The notes beneath the pieces were generated by a model. The model saw nothing but the letters and a program-made list of their open reading frames with translations. It made no database searches and had not been told where the DNA came from. The position numbers and the translations under genes were made by a program. 64,000 nucleotides of DNA from Streptomyces sp. V2I9. Its GTDB lineage: Bacteria; Actinomycetota; Actinomycetes; Streptomycetales; Streptomycetaceae. The stretch lies in contig NZ_JAUSZJ010000002.1 of NCBI RefSeq assembly GCF_030817475.1, forward strand, positions 1,851,501 to 1,915,500. The letters run 5' to 3'. Shown here one piece after another: positions 41,970-52,991 of the stretch (position 1 is its first letter; each line of letters opens with the position of its first letter).

Positions 41970-42989
41970 CTAGCGGCGGGGCTGGGCGTCCAGCACCTGC
42001 TGGAGCGCCTCGAACTCCTCGACGCACTTGCCGGAGCCGAGCGCCACCGAGTCCAGCGGGTCCTCGGCGATGTGGATCGGCATGCCCGTCTCGTTGCGCA
42101 GCCGCTCGTCCAGTCCGCGCAGCAGCGCGCCGCCGCCGGTGAGGACGATGCCGCGGTCCATGACGTCGCCGGACAGCTCGGGCGGGCACTTGTCGAGCGT
42201 CGTCTTCACGGCGTCGACGATCGCGTTGACCGGTTCCTCGATGGCCTTGCGGACCTCGGCGGCCGAGATGACGACCGTCTTGGGCAGTCCGGAGACCAGG
42301 TCGCGGCCGCGGATCTCGGTGTGCTCGTCCTTCTCCAGGTCGTACGCCGAACCGATGGTGATCTTGATCTGTTCGGCGGTCCGCTCACCGAGGAGGAGCG
42401 AGTACTCCTTCTTGATGTGCTGGATGATCGCGTTGTCCAGCTCGTCGCCGGCGGTGCGGATCGACTGTGCGGTGACGATGCCGCCGAGCGAGATGACGGC
42501 GACCTCGGTGGTGCCGCCGCCGATGTCCACCACCATGTTGCCGGTGGCCTCGTGGACCGGCAGACCGGAACCGATGGCCGCGGCCATGGGCTCCTCGATG
42601 ATGTGCACCTGGCGCGCGCCGGCCTGGGTGGACGCCTCGATGACGGCGCGGCGCTCGACCCCGGTGATACCGGAGGGCACGCAGACGACGACACGGGGGC
42701 GCGCCAGGTAGCGACGCTTGTGGATCTTGAGGATGAAGTAGCGGAGCATCCGCTCGGTGATCTCGAAGTCGGCGATCACGCCGTCCTTCAGCGGTCGCAC
42801 GGCGACGATGTTGCCCGGCGTGCGCCCGATCATCTTCTTGGCCTCGGAGCCGACCGCCAGGATTCCGCCGGTGTTGGTGTTGATGGCCACGACGGACGGC
42901 TCGTTCAGGACGATGCCGCGCCCCCTGACGTACACCAGCGTGTTGGCAGTCCCGAGGTCGATAGCCATGTCACGGCCGATGAACGACAT
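41970..42989 (-). CDS. mreB: Actin-like cell-shape protein MreB
   Basis: MreB forms membrane-bound actin-like filaments; in Streptomyces it acts in sporulating aerial hyphae. The 339 residues contain the phosphate-binding loops '[16 protein letters not shown]' and '[14 protein letters not shown]', '[13 protein letters not shown]' and '[14 protein letters not shown]'. ATG 42989 is preferred since AAGGGG stands six bases upstream; an ATG at 43010 would add 'MGNKGNS'. It is followed by mreC after 175 bp. The region 42990-43220 presumably holds its promoter, as the upstream ndk gene ends in a strong hairpin. Confidence 0.96.
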   Translation of the reverse strand: MSFIGRDMAIDLGTANTLVYVRGRGIVLNEPSVVAINTNTGGILAVGSEAKKMIGRTPGNIVAVRPLKDGVIADFEITERMLRYFILKIHKRRYLARPRVVVCVPSGITGVERRAVIEASTQAGARQVHIIEEPMAAAIGSGLPVHEATGNMVVDIGGGTTEVAVISLGGIVTAQSIRTAGDELDNAIIQHIKKEYSLLLGERTAEQIKITIGSAYDLEKDEHTEIRGRDLVSGLPKTVVISAAEVRKAIEEPVNAIVDAVKTTLDKCPPELSGDVMDRGIVLTGGGALLRGLDERLRNETGMPIHIAEDPLDSVALGSGKCVEEFEALQQVLDAQPRR

Positions 42990-43220
42990 TGAGTTCCCCT
43001 TGTTCCCCATGAGGATGCGTCGGGCCTTCCCAAGAAGCGAAGATGGCTTGTTCTGGTAGGCGAGGTTGGCGCTGCGGGCGTGGAAGCTTCCATCGTAGTG
43101 CCGTATGCACGGACACAGCGCGAGGGTCCTCCGCCATGGCGAGCGGAACGGGTGCCCGTTCCACCCATGGTGACGTTACGTCGGAGGGATGCGTTCCCGC
43201 GACACCGAACCCTATGCCGA

Positions 43221-43248
43221 GGGGCGACCGAATTACTTCGGTCGCCCC
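43221..43248 (-). terminator. Terminator hairpin of ndk
   Basis: A perfect 12-bp stem (43221-43232 and 43237-43248) with the 4-nt loop TTAC lies 29 nt after the ndk stop and isolates ndk from mreB. Confidence 0.8.
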
Positions 43249-43277
43249 GGGCGTACAGCGCTGTTTGGCCGATCGGG

Positions 43278-43691
43278 TCAGGAAAGTCCCGGAAAGAAGA
43301 GCTTCAGTTCTCGCTCCGCGGACTCCTCCGAGTCCGAGGCGTGGATGAGGTTCTCACGGGTGATCGTGCCGAAGTCGCCACGGATCGAGCCGGGCGCGGC
43401 GGCGATCGGGTCGGTGGGGCCGGCCAGGGCGCGGATGCCCTCGATGACCCGCTCGCCTTCGGCCACCAGGGCGACGACGGGGCCGGAGGCCATGAACTCC
43501 ATGAGCGGCTCGTAGAACGGGCGGCCCTTGTGCTCGCCGTAGTGCTGCTCCAGCGTCCCGTGGTCCAGGGTGCGCAGCTCCAGCGCGGTGATCCGCCAGT
43601 CCGCCTTGCGCTCGATACGGCCGACGATCTCGCCGATCAGGCCGCGGCGGACCGCGTCGGGCTTGAGCAGGACGAGGGTGCGCTGGGTCAT
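43278..43691 (-). CDS. ndk: Nucleoside diphosphate kinase
   Basis: Ndk balances nucleoside triphosphate pools by phosphate transfer through a histidine. The 137 residues cover the full family: 'TLVLLKPDAVRRGLIGEI' at the N-terminus, 'HYGEHKGRPFYEPL', and the 'NLIHASDSEESAERE' end. The active-site histidine lies in the loop following 'AAPGSIRGDFG'-like sequence, i.e. 'RENLIHASDS'. ATG 43691 follows AAGGAG. A 216-bp non-coding gap lies upstream. Confidence 0.97.
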   Translation of the reverse strand: MTQRTLVLLKPDAVRRGLIGEIVGRIERKADWRITALELRTLDHGTLEQHYGEHKGRPFYEPLMEFMASGPVVALVAEGERVIEGIRALAGPTDPIAAAPGSIRGDFGTITRENLIHASDSEESAERELKLFFPGLS

Positions 43692-43907
43692 GTACGGGCT
43701 CCTTGCAAGGCCGGGCGATACGCGATACGGGTGCGGTGAGGGCGAGATTACAGGGGCACGGAGACGGGCCCGCGCCCGGGTTCACCCTCGGTCACCTTCG
43801 GGCCCCGGACCGGCCGGGGCCCGAAGCCGGGTCCGGGCGCGCCGGTCGTCGGCGGCCGCGGGCCTCCGGCGGGCGCTGCGACACGGGCCTCCGGCGGGCT
43901 CCGGAGG

Positions 43908-44258
43908 TCAGGCGGCGGCCTCGCCGGCCTCCTGCGCGGCCCAGCGCGTCTTGGCCTCGTCGATCTTGCGGCCGTAGTGGATCGAGGCCCACCACAGCGC
44001 GCCGAACGCCAGGCCCAGGACGAACATCACCGGCACCACGAAGCCGCTGAGGACCAGCGCGGCCTGGAGCGCCCAGCCGAGCTGGATGCCGCCGGGCCGG
44101 GTGATCATGCCGCACAGCAGCACGGACAGGGCCATGCCGATGCCGCACACCGTCCAGACCACGCCCATGGAGGCGTCGTCCATCTTCATGGCGACGAGAC
44201 CGGCGAAGCCGATCACGAAGAACTCACCGATCAGCGTCGAGGCGCAGAGGGTCCGCAT
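43908..44258 (-). CDS. DUF4233-like small membrane protein
   Basis: The 116-residue protein has four likely membrane segments ('LIGEFFVIGFAGLVAMKM', 'VVWTVCGIGMALSVLLCGMI', 'GWALQAALVLSGFVVPVMFVLGLAFGALWWA') and an Ala/Glu-rich end. It begins with the 'MRTLCASTLIGEFFVI' signature of the DUF4233 family, found just after folC in many actinobacteria; here 8 nt separate it from folC. Function is unknown; location links it by inference to the folate synthase transcript. Confidence 0.85.
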   Translation of the reverse strand: MRTLCASTLIGEFFVIGFAGLVAMKMDDASMGVVWTVCGIGMALSVLLCGMITRPGGIQLGWALQAALVLSGFVVPVMFVLGLAFGALWWASIHYGRKIDEAKTRWAAQEAGEAAA

Positions 44259-44266
44259 GCTTCTTC

Positions 44267-45799
44267 TCAGCCCCTTCCCAGCAGCAGCCGGGCTTCGCCG
44301 ACCGTGATCACGGACCCGGTCACCAGCACCCCGGCGCCCGCGTACTCGTCCTCCTCCTCGGCCAGCGTGATCGCCGCCTCCAGCGCGTCGTCGAGGCGCG
44401 GCTCGACCTGGACCCGGTCGTCGCCGAAGACCTCGACGGCGATCGCGGCCAGTTCGTCCGCGTCCATCGCGCGCGGGGTGGAGTTCTGCGTGACGACGAT
44501 CTCGGCGAAGATCGGCTCGAACGCTTCCAGGAGCCCCCGGACGTCCTTGTCGCCGCTCGTGCCGACCACACCGATCAGCCGGGAGAAGCTGAACGCCTCG
44601 GAGACGCCGTCCGCCGCCGCCTTGGCCCCGGCCGGGTTGTGCGCCGCGTCCAGGACGACCGTCGGGCTGGAGCGCACGACCTCCAGGCGGCCCGGCGAGC
44701 GCACCGAGGCGAACGCCTTGCGGATGGCGTCGATGTCGAGGGAGCGGGCCTGCTCCGCGCCGATACCGAAGAACGCCTCGACGGCGGCGAGCGCGACGGC
44801 CGCGTTGTGCGCCTGGTGGGCCCCGTACAGCGGGAGGAAGATCTCTGTGTACTCGGTGGCCTCGCCACCGAGTCCGCGCAGGGTCAGCAGCTGGCCGCCG
44901 ACCGCGATCTCGCGGGAGGTGACGCCGAACTCCATGCCCTCGCGGGCCACGGTGGCGTCCACCTCGACGGCCTTCTTCAGCATGACCTGCGCCGCGTCCA
45001 CCGGCTGCTGCGCCAGGATGACCGTGGCGCCCTGCTTGATGATCCCGGACTTCTCCCCGGCGATCTCGGCGGGCGTGGTGCCGAGCCGGTCGGTGTGGTC
45101 CAGCGAGATCGGGGTGACGACGGCGACCGTGGAGTCGATGACGTTGGTGGCGTCCCAGGTGCCGCCCATGCCGACCTCGACGACCGCGACGTCGACGGGC
45201 GCGTCGGCGAAGGCCGCGTACGCCATACCGGTGAGGACCTCGAAGAAGGAGAGCCGGTAGGGCTGCTGGGCGTCGACCATCTCGACGTACGGCTTGACGT
45301 CCTCGTAGGTCTCGATGAACCGCTCGGGCGCGATCGGGGCGCCGTCCAGGCTGATCCGCTCGGTGACCGACTGGACGTGCGGGGAGGTGTAGCGGCCGGT
45401 GCGCAGCTCGAAGGCGTTGAGCAGGGCCTCGATCATGCGGGCCGTGCTGGTCTTGCCGTTGGTGCCGGTGATGTGGATGGAGGGGTAGGCGCGCTGCGGC
45501 TCGCCGAGGACGTCCATCAGCGCGGCGATGCGCGTGACGGACGGCTCCAGCTTGGTCTCGCCCCAGCGCCCGGCGAGCTCCTGCTCCACCGCCCGCAGCG
45601 CCTTGTCGGTCTCGGGGTCGGCCGGGCGGGCCGGGACCGCTTCGCCCTGCGGCTGTCCCGAGTGGGCGCGCAGCGTGCGGCTCCCGGCCTCGATCACCGC
45701 CAGGTCGGGGTCGCGCTGGGTCGCCTCGTCGACGATCCCCTCGAAGGTGTCGTCGGGATCGGGCTCGTCGTGCCGGTCTGAAGGGCGGGGCTCACTCAC
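44267..45799 (-). CDS. folC: Bifunctional folylpolyglutamate synthase / dihydrofolate synthase FolC
   Basis: FolC adds glutamate to dihydropteroate and to folates in an ATP-dependent Mur-ligase-like reaction. The 510 residues include a 75-residue acidic N-terminal extension absent from typical FolC (about 430 residues), then the P-loop 'ITGTNGKTSTARM' (about 110-122), 'SPHVQSVTERI', 'VVEVGMGGTWDATN', 'ISLDHTDRLG', 'AGEKSGIIK' and 'VLDAAHNPAGA'. GTG 45799 starts the gene. The order valS-folC-DUF4233-ndk is standard in actinobacteria. Confidence 0.95.
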   Translation of the reverse strand: MSEPRPSDRHDEPDPDDTFEGIVDEATQRDPDLAVIEAGSRTLRAHSGQPQGEAVPARPADPETDKALRAVEQELAGRWGETKLEPSVTRIAALMDVLGEPQRAYPSIHITGTNGKTSTARMIEALLNAFELRTGRYTSPHVQSVTERISLDGAPIAPERFIETYEDVKPYVEMVDAQQPYRLSFFEVLTGMAYAAFADAPVDVAVVEVGMGGTWDATNVIDSTVAVVTPISLDHTDRLGTTPAEIAGEKSGIIKQGATVILAQQPVDAAQVMLKKAVEVDATVAREGMEFGVTSREIAVGGQLLTLRGLGGEATEYTEIFLPLYGAHQAHNAAVALAAVEAFFGIGAEQARSLDIDAIRKAFASVRSPGRLEVVRSSPTVVLDAAHNPAGAKAAADGVSEAFSFSRLIGVVGTSGDKDVRGLLEAFEPIFAEIVVTQNSTPRAMDADELAAIAVEVFGDDRVQVEPRLDDALEAAITLAEEEDEYAGAGVLVTGSVITVGEARLLLGRG

Positions 45800-45935
45800 G
45801 CGCCCAGTCTACGGATGGGCTCGGACATCGCACGCAGCGCCCGGCTGACTCCGCCCGCGCCGGTGCGGGCGCGGCCCCGCACGCCCGGCGGGAGGTGCCG
45901 GCCGGGCGCGGCCCCGCACACTCGGTCGGAGGTAC

Positions 45936-45983
45936 GGCGAAGCCCCCGCGCGCCCGGTCGGTCGGGTGCGCGGGGGCTTCGCC
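45936..45983 (-). terminator. Terminator hairpin of valS
   Basis: A perfect 16-bp stem (45936-45951 and 45968-45983, 16-nt loop) starts 9 nt after the valS stop. Confidence 0.75.
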
Positions 45984-45992
45984 CTCAGCTCA

Positions 45993-48614
45993 TCAGCTCT
46001 GCGGGAGACCCGCCAGCTGGGCGCCGATCCGCTCGATGTCGGCCTCGGCCTTGGCGAGCCGGCCGCGGATCTTGTCGACCACCTGGTCCGGGGCCTTGGC
46101 GAGGAAGGCCTCGTTGCCGAGCTTGCCCTCCGCCTGGGCCTTCTCCTTCTTCGCCGCCTCCAGGTCCTTCGTGAGGCGCTTGCGCTCGGCCGCCACGTCG
46201 ATGGTGCCGGACAGGTCCAGCGCGACCGTGGCTCCGGCGACCGGGAGGGAGGCGGTGGCGCTGAAGCCGTCCCCGGCCGCTTCCAGGCGCAGCAGCTGAC
46301 GGATCGCGGGCTCGTGCGGGGCGAGCGCCGTGCCGGTCAGGGTCAGCTCCGCCGGGACCCGCTGGCCGGGCTTGAGACCCTGGTCGCCCTTGAAGCGGCG
46401 GACCTCGGTGACGACCTGCTGGACCAGCTCGATCTCCTTCTCGGCCGCCTCGTCACGGAAGCCGGAGTCGGCGGGCCACGCGGCGACGACGACGGACTCG
46501 CCGCCGGTCAGCGTGGTCCACAGGGTCTCCGTGACGAACGGGACGATCGGGTGGAGCAGGCGCAGGGTGACGTCGAGGACCTCGCCGAGGACCCGGCCGG
46601 AGACCTTGGCCTGCTCGCCACCCGCGAAGAACGTCGTCTTCGACAGCTCGACGTACCAGTCGAAGACCTCGTCCCACGCGAAGTGGTAGAGCGCGTCGGA
46701 GATCTTCGCGAACTGGAAGTCGTCGTAGTAGCGGTCGACGTCCGCGACGGTCTCGTTGAGCCGGGAGAGGATCCAGCGGTCGGTGGCCGTCATCTGCGAC
46801 GGGTCCGGCAGCGGGCCCTCGATCGTCGCGCCGTTCATCAGGGCGAAACGGGTGGCGTTCCAGATCTTGTTGGCGAAGTTCCGGGACGCCTTGACCCAGT
46901 CCTCACCGATCGGGACGTCGGCGCCCGGGTTGGCGCCGTTGGCCAGGGTGAAGCGGACGGCGTCCGAGCCGTAGGCGTCCATCCAGTCGATCGGGTCGAC
47001 CGCGTTCGGGTTGGACTTCGACATCTTCTTGCCGAACTCGTCGCGGACCAGGCCGGTGAGGGCGACCGTCTTGAAGGGCACCTCGCCGTCCATCGCGTAC
47101 AGGCCGAACATCATCATCCGGACGACCCAGAAGAAGATGATGTCGTGGCCGGTGAGCAGGACGTCCGTGGAGTAGAACTTCTCCAGGTCCGGGGTCTGTT
47201 CGGGCCAGCCGAGCGTGGAGAACGGCCACAGGCCCGAGGAGAACCAGGTGTCGAGGACGTCCTCGTCCCGGGTCCAGCCCTCGCCGGTGGGCGGCTCCTC
47301 GTCGGGGCCGACGCAGACGACCTCGCCGTCGGGGCCGTACCAGACGGGGATGCGGTGGCCCCACCAGAGCTGGCGGGAGATGCACCAGTCGTTGAGGTTG
47401 TCGACCCAGTCGAAGTACCGCTTCTCCATCTCCTTGGGGTGGAGGGCGACCCGCCCGTCGCGGACCGCGTCGCCGGCGGCCTTGGCGAGGGTGTCGACCT
47501 TGACCCACCACTGGAGGGAGAGGCGCGGCTCGATGGTGGTCTTGCAGCGGGAGCAGTGCCCGACCGAGTGGACGTACGGGCGCTTCTCCGCGACGACGCG
47601 GCCCTGTTCGCGCAGCGCCGCGACGATGGCGGAGCGCGCCTCGAAGCGGTCGAGTCCCTGGAAGGGGCCGGGCACGGTGATGACACCGCGCTCGTCCATG
47701 ACCGTCAGGGACTCCAGGTCGTGGCGCTGGCCGATCGCGAAGTCGTTCGGGTCGTGCGCCGGGGTCACCTTGACGGCGCCGGTGCCGAACTCCGGGTCGA
47801 CGTGGGTGTCGGCGACGACCGGGATCGTGCGGTCGGTGAGCGGCAGCTTGATGCGCTTGCCGATGAGATGGGCGTACCGCTCGTCGTCGGGGTGCACGGC
47901 GACGGCGGTGTCGCCGAGCATCGTCTCGACGCGGGTGGTGGCGACGACCAGGGTCTCGTCGCCCTCGCCGTACCGGAGGGAGACCAGCTCGCCGTCGTCC
48001 TCCTGGTAGTCCACCTCGATGTCCGAGATGGCGGTGAGGCACCGCGGGCACCAGTTGATGATGCGCTCGGCGCGGTAGATCAGACCGTCGTCGTAGAGGT
48101 CCTTGAAGATCTTCTGGACGGCGCGGGAGAGGCCCTCGTCCATGGTGAACCGCTCGCGCGACCAGTCGAGACCGGCGCCGAGACGGCGCAGCTGGCCGAG
48201 GATGCGGCCGCCGTACTCGTCCTTCCACTGCCAGACGCGCTCGGTGAACGCTTCCCGCCCGATGTCGTGGCGGGACTTGCCCTCCTCGCCGAGCTGCTGC
48301 TCCACCTTGTTCTGGGTGGCGATGCCGGCGTGGTCCATGCCGGGCAGCCACAGCGTCTCGAAGCCCTGCATCCGCTTGCGGCGGGTCAGGGCGTCCATCA
48401 GCGTGACCTGGAAGGCGTGGCCCAGGTGGAGGGCGCCGGTGACGTTGGGCGGCGGGATGACGATGGTGTACGGGGGCTTCTCGCTCTTGGCGTCGGCTTC
48501 GAAGTAACCACGCTCTACCCAGCGCTCGTACAGCTTCCCCTCTACGTCGGCCGGCGCATACGTGGTCGGCAGTTCGGGGTTGCTGGCTGGCTGCTGCGAT
48601 GAGTTCTCGGTCAC
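45993..48614 (-). CDS. valS: Valyl-tRNA synthetase
   Basis: ValRS charges tRNA-Val and edits mischarged threonine. The 873 residues include the class I motifs: '[15 protein letters not shown]' (HIGH box, about residue 55-68) and '[10 protein letters not shown]' (KMSKS, about 530). The CP1 editing region shows '[25 protein letters not shown]' region, followed by 'DCGH'-free tRNA-binding anticodon domain, and a C-terminal coiled coil ('[25 protein letters not shown]' region), typical of ValRS. GTG 48614 starts the gene. It faces away from the plus-strand membrane protein gene, with a 167-bp divergent promoter region. Confidence 0.97.
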   Translation of the reverse strand: MTENSSQQPASNPELPTTYAPADVEGKLYERWVERGYFEADAKSEKPPYTIVIPPPNVTGALHLGHAFQVTLMDALTRRKRMQGFETLWLPGMDHAGIATQNKVEQQLGEEGKSRHDIGREAFTERVWQWKDEYGGRILGQLRRLGAGLDWSRERFTMDEGLSRAVQKIFKDLYDDGLIYRAERIINWCPRCLTAISDIEVDYQEDDGELVSLRYGEGDETLVVATTRVETMLGDTAVAVHPDDERYAHLIGKRIKLPLTDRTIPVVADTHVDPEFGTGAVKVTPAHDPNDFAIGQRHDLESLTVMDERGVITVPGPFQGLDRFEARSAIVAALREQGRVVAEKRPYVHSVGHCSRCKTTIEPRLSLQWWVKVDTLAKAAGDAVRDGRVALHPKEMEKRYFDWVDNLNDWCISRQLWWGHRIPVWYGPDGEVVCVGPDEEPPTGEGWTRDEDVLDTWFSSGLWPFSTLGWPEQTPDLEKFYSTDVLLTGHDIIFFWVVRMMMFGLYAMDGEVPFKTVALTGLVRDEFGKKMSKSNPNAVDPIDWMDAYGSDAVRFTLANGANPGADVPIGEDWVKASRNFANKIWNATRFALMNGATIEGPLPDPSQMTATDRWILSRLNETVADVDRYYDDFQFAKISDALYHFAWDEVFDWYVELSKTTFFAGGEQAKVSGRVLGEVLDVTLRLLHPIVPFVTETLWTTLTGGESVVVAAWPADSGFRDEAAEKEIELVQQVVTEVRRFKGDQGLKPGQRVPAELTLTGTALAPHEPAIRQLLRLEAAGDGFSATASLPVAGATVALDLSGTIDVAAERKRLTKDLEAAKKEKAQAEGKLGNEAFLAKAPDQVVDKIRGRLAKAEADIERIGAQLAGLPQS

Positions 48615-48781
48615 GGGGACAGTTTAGGGCCGTCACAGGACTGCACTGAAACGGATGGGTTCGGTAACGGTGTCCGGCCCGGTCACCCGTGGCGGGGCAG
48701 TTTCCGTCAGGATGTTGGCAACGCATAAGGGCTGCCCTCCACGTGTCGGCCGGCCCGAGGAAAACTGGAGGGGACACCCCG

Positions 48782-49792
48782 ATGAGTTACAACCAGCCGG
48801 GCCCGTACGGTGGGCAGCCGCCGCAGGGCCAGCCCGGACCGTACGGACAGCAGCCGGGCCCGTACGGAGCCCCGCCGCCGCAGGGCGGGCCCGGTTACGG
48901 CTACCCGCAGCAGGCCCCGCAGGGCGTCCCCCCGCAGCAGCCGAACCCGTACGCGCAGCCCCAGCCGCCGCAGCAGGGCTACGGCTACCCGCAGGCGCAG
49001 CAGCCGGGCCCGTACGGTCAGCAGCCGCCCGGTCCGCAGTACGGGGGGCAGCCTCCGTACGGCGGGCAGCCTCCGTACGGCGGGCAGCCGCAGCAGCCGA
49101 AGAAGAAGACCGGGCTGATCGTCGGGGTCGCCGTGGTGGCGCTGGCGGTCATCGCGGGCGGGGTGTACTTCCTCACCTCGGGCGAGAAGGTCAGCAACTC
49201 GGACGTGTCCGAGGCGACCAGGGGCTACAAGATCACGCCTCCGGACGCGGTCGACGCCTACAAGCGTGACGTCTCGAAGCCCGTTCTCAGCGCCCCTCTG
49301 ACCGGCAGCGAGAAGGCGGAGGTCGAGGCGCTGGGCATCAAGAACCCCAGCACGGCGAAGGCCGACTACTCGGTGGGCACCGGGAGCGCCGCAACCAAGG
49401 TGATCAACTTCCAGGGTTTCTGGGGTGAGATCGACGACCCGGCCAAGGTGGTCAACAACGCCTTCGTGGACGCCGAGAAGGACGCGAAGTCGGGCGGCGA
49501 GGACGTGGAGATCGAACTCGTCGGTTCGGCCGAGGTCTTCGAGCCGGAAGGGTTCGAGGGCGCGGTGATGAAGTGCCAGGACCTCAAGATGACCAACAAG
49601 AAGGCCACCGGCACCGCCGCGAAGGGGCCCCAGTCCTTCGTGCTCGCCATCTGCGTCTGGGCCGACTACAGCACGGCCGGTGTCACGACGTCCGCGGACA
49701 AGCTCCTGGCGCTGGCCGGTAAGGGCGTGCCCAAGGAGGACGCCGCCGCGCTCACCGCCAAGCTCTACAACACCGCCCGCACCAAGATCTGA
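48782..49792 (+). CDS. PYG/Q-repeat membrane protein, unknown function
   Basis: From ATG 48782 (GGAGGGG nine bases upstream) the 336-residue protein has an N-terminal cytoplasmic tail of about 110 residues made of 'GPYGQQP'-like units rich in Pro, Gly, Gln and Tyr, a short Lys patch 'PKKKTG', one membrane helix (about 115-133, 'LIVGVAVVALAVIAGGVYF') and an outer domain of about 200 residues with 'FQGFWGEIDDPAKVV' and 'GFEGAVMKCQDLKM'. This layout is frequent in Streptomyces; the repeat tail resembles phase-separation or scaffold-type sequence. The outer domain is not assigned to a known fold. Confidence 0.75.
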   Translation: MSYNQPGPYGGQPPQGQPGPYGQQPGPYGAPPPQGGPGYGYPQQAPQGVPPQQPNPYAQPQPPQQGYGYPQAQQPGPYGQQPPGPQYGGQPPYGGQPPYGGQPQQPKKKTGLIVGVAVVALAVIAGGVYFLTSGEKVSNSDVSEATRGYKITPPDAVDAYKRDVSKPVLSAPLTGSEKAEVEALGIKNPSTAKADYSVGTGSAATKVINFQGFWGEIDDPAKVVNNAFVDAEKDAKSGGEDVEIELVGSAEVFEPEGFEGAVMKCQDLKMTNKKATGTAAKGPQSFVLAICVWADYSTAGVTTSADKLLALAGKGVPKEDAAALTAKLYNTARTKI

Positions 49793-49802
49793 CCGCCCGA
49801 CG

Positions 49803-49845
49803 CGAGAGGGGCGCCCGCCGGTCGAACCGGTGGGCGCCCCTCTCG
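49803..49845. terminator. Bidirectional terminator between the PYG-repeat gene and clpX
   Basis: A perfect 14-bp stem (49803-49816 and 49832-49845) with an inner accggt-type pairing lies between two convergent stops (49792 and 49867). Confidence 0.75.
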
Positions 49846-49866
49846 GCGTTCGCGTCCCGGGTGCGG

Positions 49867-51165
<1,299 letters not shown>

Positions 51166-51257
51166 GAGGTGCTTCCCCTTCGCCTGGGAGACGCCTGGTT
51201 CAGCGGCTCCTGGTGCCTCTATCCGACGGTACCTTGCCTGGCCCCCCGTTCGGGCCC

Positions 51258-51311
51258 CCCCTTGGCACGGTTCACACGGCCGTGGTCGTGCGAACGGCAT
51301 GTGCCAAGGGG
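51258..51311 (-). terminator. Hairpin between clpP2 and clpX
   Basis: An 11-bp perfect stem (51258-51268 and 51301-51311) encloses a second imperfect stem in its 32-nt loop and starts 12 nt after the clpP2 stop. It probably ends or attenuates the clpP1-clpP2 transcript. Confidence 0.6.
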
Positions 51312-51322
51312 AAAGACCGACG

Positions 51323-51991
51323 TCAGAGCGATGCGCCCGCGGTGGTCTTGCGGGTGGAAACGATCTGGTCCACCAGACCGTACGCCAGGGCGTCCTCGGC
51401 CGTGAGGATCTTGTCGCGCTCGATGTCCTCGCGGATCTTCTCCAGCGGGGTCGTCGAGTGGCGGGCCAGCATCTCCTCCAGCTGCGAGCGCATGCGGAGG
51501 ATCTCGTTGGCCGCGATCTCCAGGTCGGAGAGCTGCTCGCGGCCGGTCTGCGAGGACGGCTGGTGGATGAGCACCCGCGCGTGCGGGAGCGCCATGCGCT
51601 TGCCCGGAGTGCCCGCGGCGAGCAGGACGGCGGCGGCCGAGGCCGCCTGGCCCATGCAGACCGTCTGGATGTCCGGCTTCACGAACTGCATCGTGTCGTA
51701 GATCGCGGTGAGCGCGGTGAACGATCCGCCGGGGCTGTTGATGTAGATCGAGATGTCCCGGTCGGGGTCCATCGACTCCAGGCACAGCAGCTGCGCCATG
51801 ACGTCGTTGGCCGAGGCGTCGTCGATCTGGACGCCCAGGAAGATCACGCGCTCCTCGAAGAGCTTCGCGTACGGGTCGTACTCGCGCACGCCCTGCGACG
51901 TGCGCTCCACGAAGCGCGGGACGACGTAGCGGTTGTCCACCTGCGGGCCGGTGTAGAGGCCGCTCGCGGAGGCGCCGGGGAAGTTGTTCAT
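51323..51991 (-). CDS. clpP2: ATP-dependent Clp protease proteolytic subunit 2
   Basis: The 222-residue protease subunit has '[16 protein letters not shown]', the catalytic serine in '[14 protein letters not shown]', and the histidine in '[11 protein letters not shown]'. The C-terminal part includes '[20 protein letters not shown]' region with the third catalytic residue. The N-terminal extension ('[14 protein letters not shown]') precedes '[14 protein letters not shown]' and fits a Streptomyces ClpP2 propeptide. ATG 51991 was chosen (GGTGA upstream); ATG 52006 and earlier codons are also in frame. It follows clpP1 after about 97 bp. Confidence 0.94.
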   Translation of the reverse strand: MNNFPGASASGLYTGPQVDNRYVVPRFVERTSQGVREYDPYAKLFEERVIFLGVQIDDASANDVMAQLLCLESMDPDRDISIYINSPGGSFTALTAIYDTMQFVKPDIQTVCMGQAASAAAVLLAAGTPGKRMALPHARVLIHQPSSQTGREQLSDLEIAANEILRMRSQLEEMLARHSTTPLEKIREDIERDKILTAEDALAYGLVDQIVSTRKTTAGASL

Positions 51992-52088
51992 GTGGGTGTT
52001 CACCATCCTGGTGGCGTTCTGGGGCTGGAGGTCTCGGCGTACGAGAGGGGGGTGCGGGAGTGGTGCCGCAGGTCCGGTGGGAACCGGA

Positions 52089-52706
52089 TCAGGCACCGGT
52101 GCCGCCGCCGCCCGGGATGCCCGACGCGACCGTGATGATCTCGTCGATGAGGCCGTAGTCCTTGGCCTCCTCCGCCGTGTACCAGCGGTCGCGGTCGCCG
52201 TCGCGGATGATCGTCTCGACGGTCTGGCCGGAGTGGTGAGCGGTGATCTCGGCCATGCGCGTCTTGGTGCGGAGCAGGTACTGCGCCTGGATCTTGATGT
52301 CCGAGGCCGTACCGCCGATACCGGCCGAGCCCTGGTGCATCAGGATGTCGGTGTTCGGGAGCGCGAAGCGCTTGCCCGCGGCGCCGCCGGTGAGCAGGAA
52401 CTGGCCCATGGAGGCGGCCATGCCCATGCCGATGGTGACGACGTCGTTCGGGATGTACTGCATGGTGTCGTAGACCGCCATGCCGGCCGTCACCGAACCG
52501 CCGGGGCTGTTGATGTAGAGGTAGATGTCCTTGTCGGGTTCAGCGGCAAGGAGGAGGAGCTGTGCGGTGATCTTGTTGGCGATGTCATCGTCGACCTGCT
52601 GACCGAGGAAGATGATGCGCTCGCCGAGCAGTCGGCTGTAGACCTGGTCACCGAGGCCTCCACCGAGGGACGGCTCTCCGGCGGCGTAGGGCATCAGATT
52701 CGTCAC
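52089..52706 (-). CDS. clpP1: ATP-dependent Clp protease proteolytic subunit 1, with HQG in place of HQP
   Basis: The 205-residue subunit contains '[17 protein letters not shown]', the catalytic serine in '[11 protein letters not shown]' and the catalytic histidine in '[12 protein letters not shown]'; in most ClpP the residue after HQ is proline, here it is glycine. '[18 protein letters not shown]' completes the triad region. GTG 52706 starts '[11 protein letters not shown]', the usual ClpP1 N-terminus in Streptomyces. A ClgR-type operator lies about 140 bp upstream. ClpP1 and ClpP2 usually form a mixed barrel with ClpX or ClpC. Confidence 0.95.
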   Translation of the reverse strand: MTNLMPYAAGEPSLGGGLGDQVYSRLLGERIIFLGQQVDDDIANKITAQLLLLAAEPDKDIYLYINSPGGSVTAGMAVYDTMQYIPNDVVTIGMGMAASMGQFLLTGGAAGKRFALPNTDILMHQGSAGIGGTASDIKIQAQYLLRTKTRMAEITAHHSGQTVETIIRDGDRDRWYTAEEAKDYGLIDEIITVASGIPGGGGTGA

Positions 52707-52841
52707 GTATCCACCTGCTCGTCTCTGACGGCTCCGGCCGTCTCAGCGTCTTCGTACCGGGCGGGTGAAGTCACTGCCCCACCCTTCCTCTTCATGGACC
52801 CTAACGCGCAGGTGGGACAACGCCATCCCGCTTCCCCAACT

Positions 52842-52855
52842 GTTCGCTGGGAGCG
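52842..52855 (-). promoter_or_regulatory. ClgR-type operator upstream of clpP1
   Basis: The sequence is an exact match to the reported Streptomyces ClgR core GTTCGC-N5-GCG. It lies 136-150 bp before the clpP1 start, in the clpP1-tig gap. ClgR activates clp and lon genes, so this fits its known target. Confidence 0.65.
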
Positions 52856-52913
52856 CAAGCTCCGCAGGGCGCACACGGGTTCCGGGCCCGCACGGCGATA
52901 CGACGCGGTACGG

Positions 52914-52952
52914 CGACGGGCCCCGGACGCGCGGTGCGTCCGGGGCCCGTCG
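52914..52952 (-). terminator. Terminator hairpin of tig
   Basis: A perfect 17-bp stem (52914-52930 and 52936-52952) with a 5-nt loop lies 40 nt after the tig stop, upstream of the clpP1 promoter region. Confidence 0.8.
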
Positions 52953-52991
52953 TGACGATCAGCGCGAGGCTGCCGCCGAGGAGGGCGAGGC

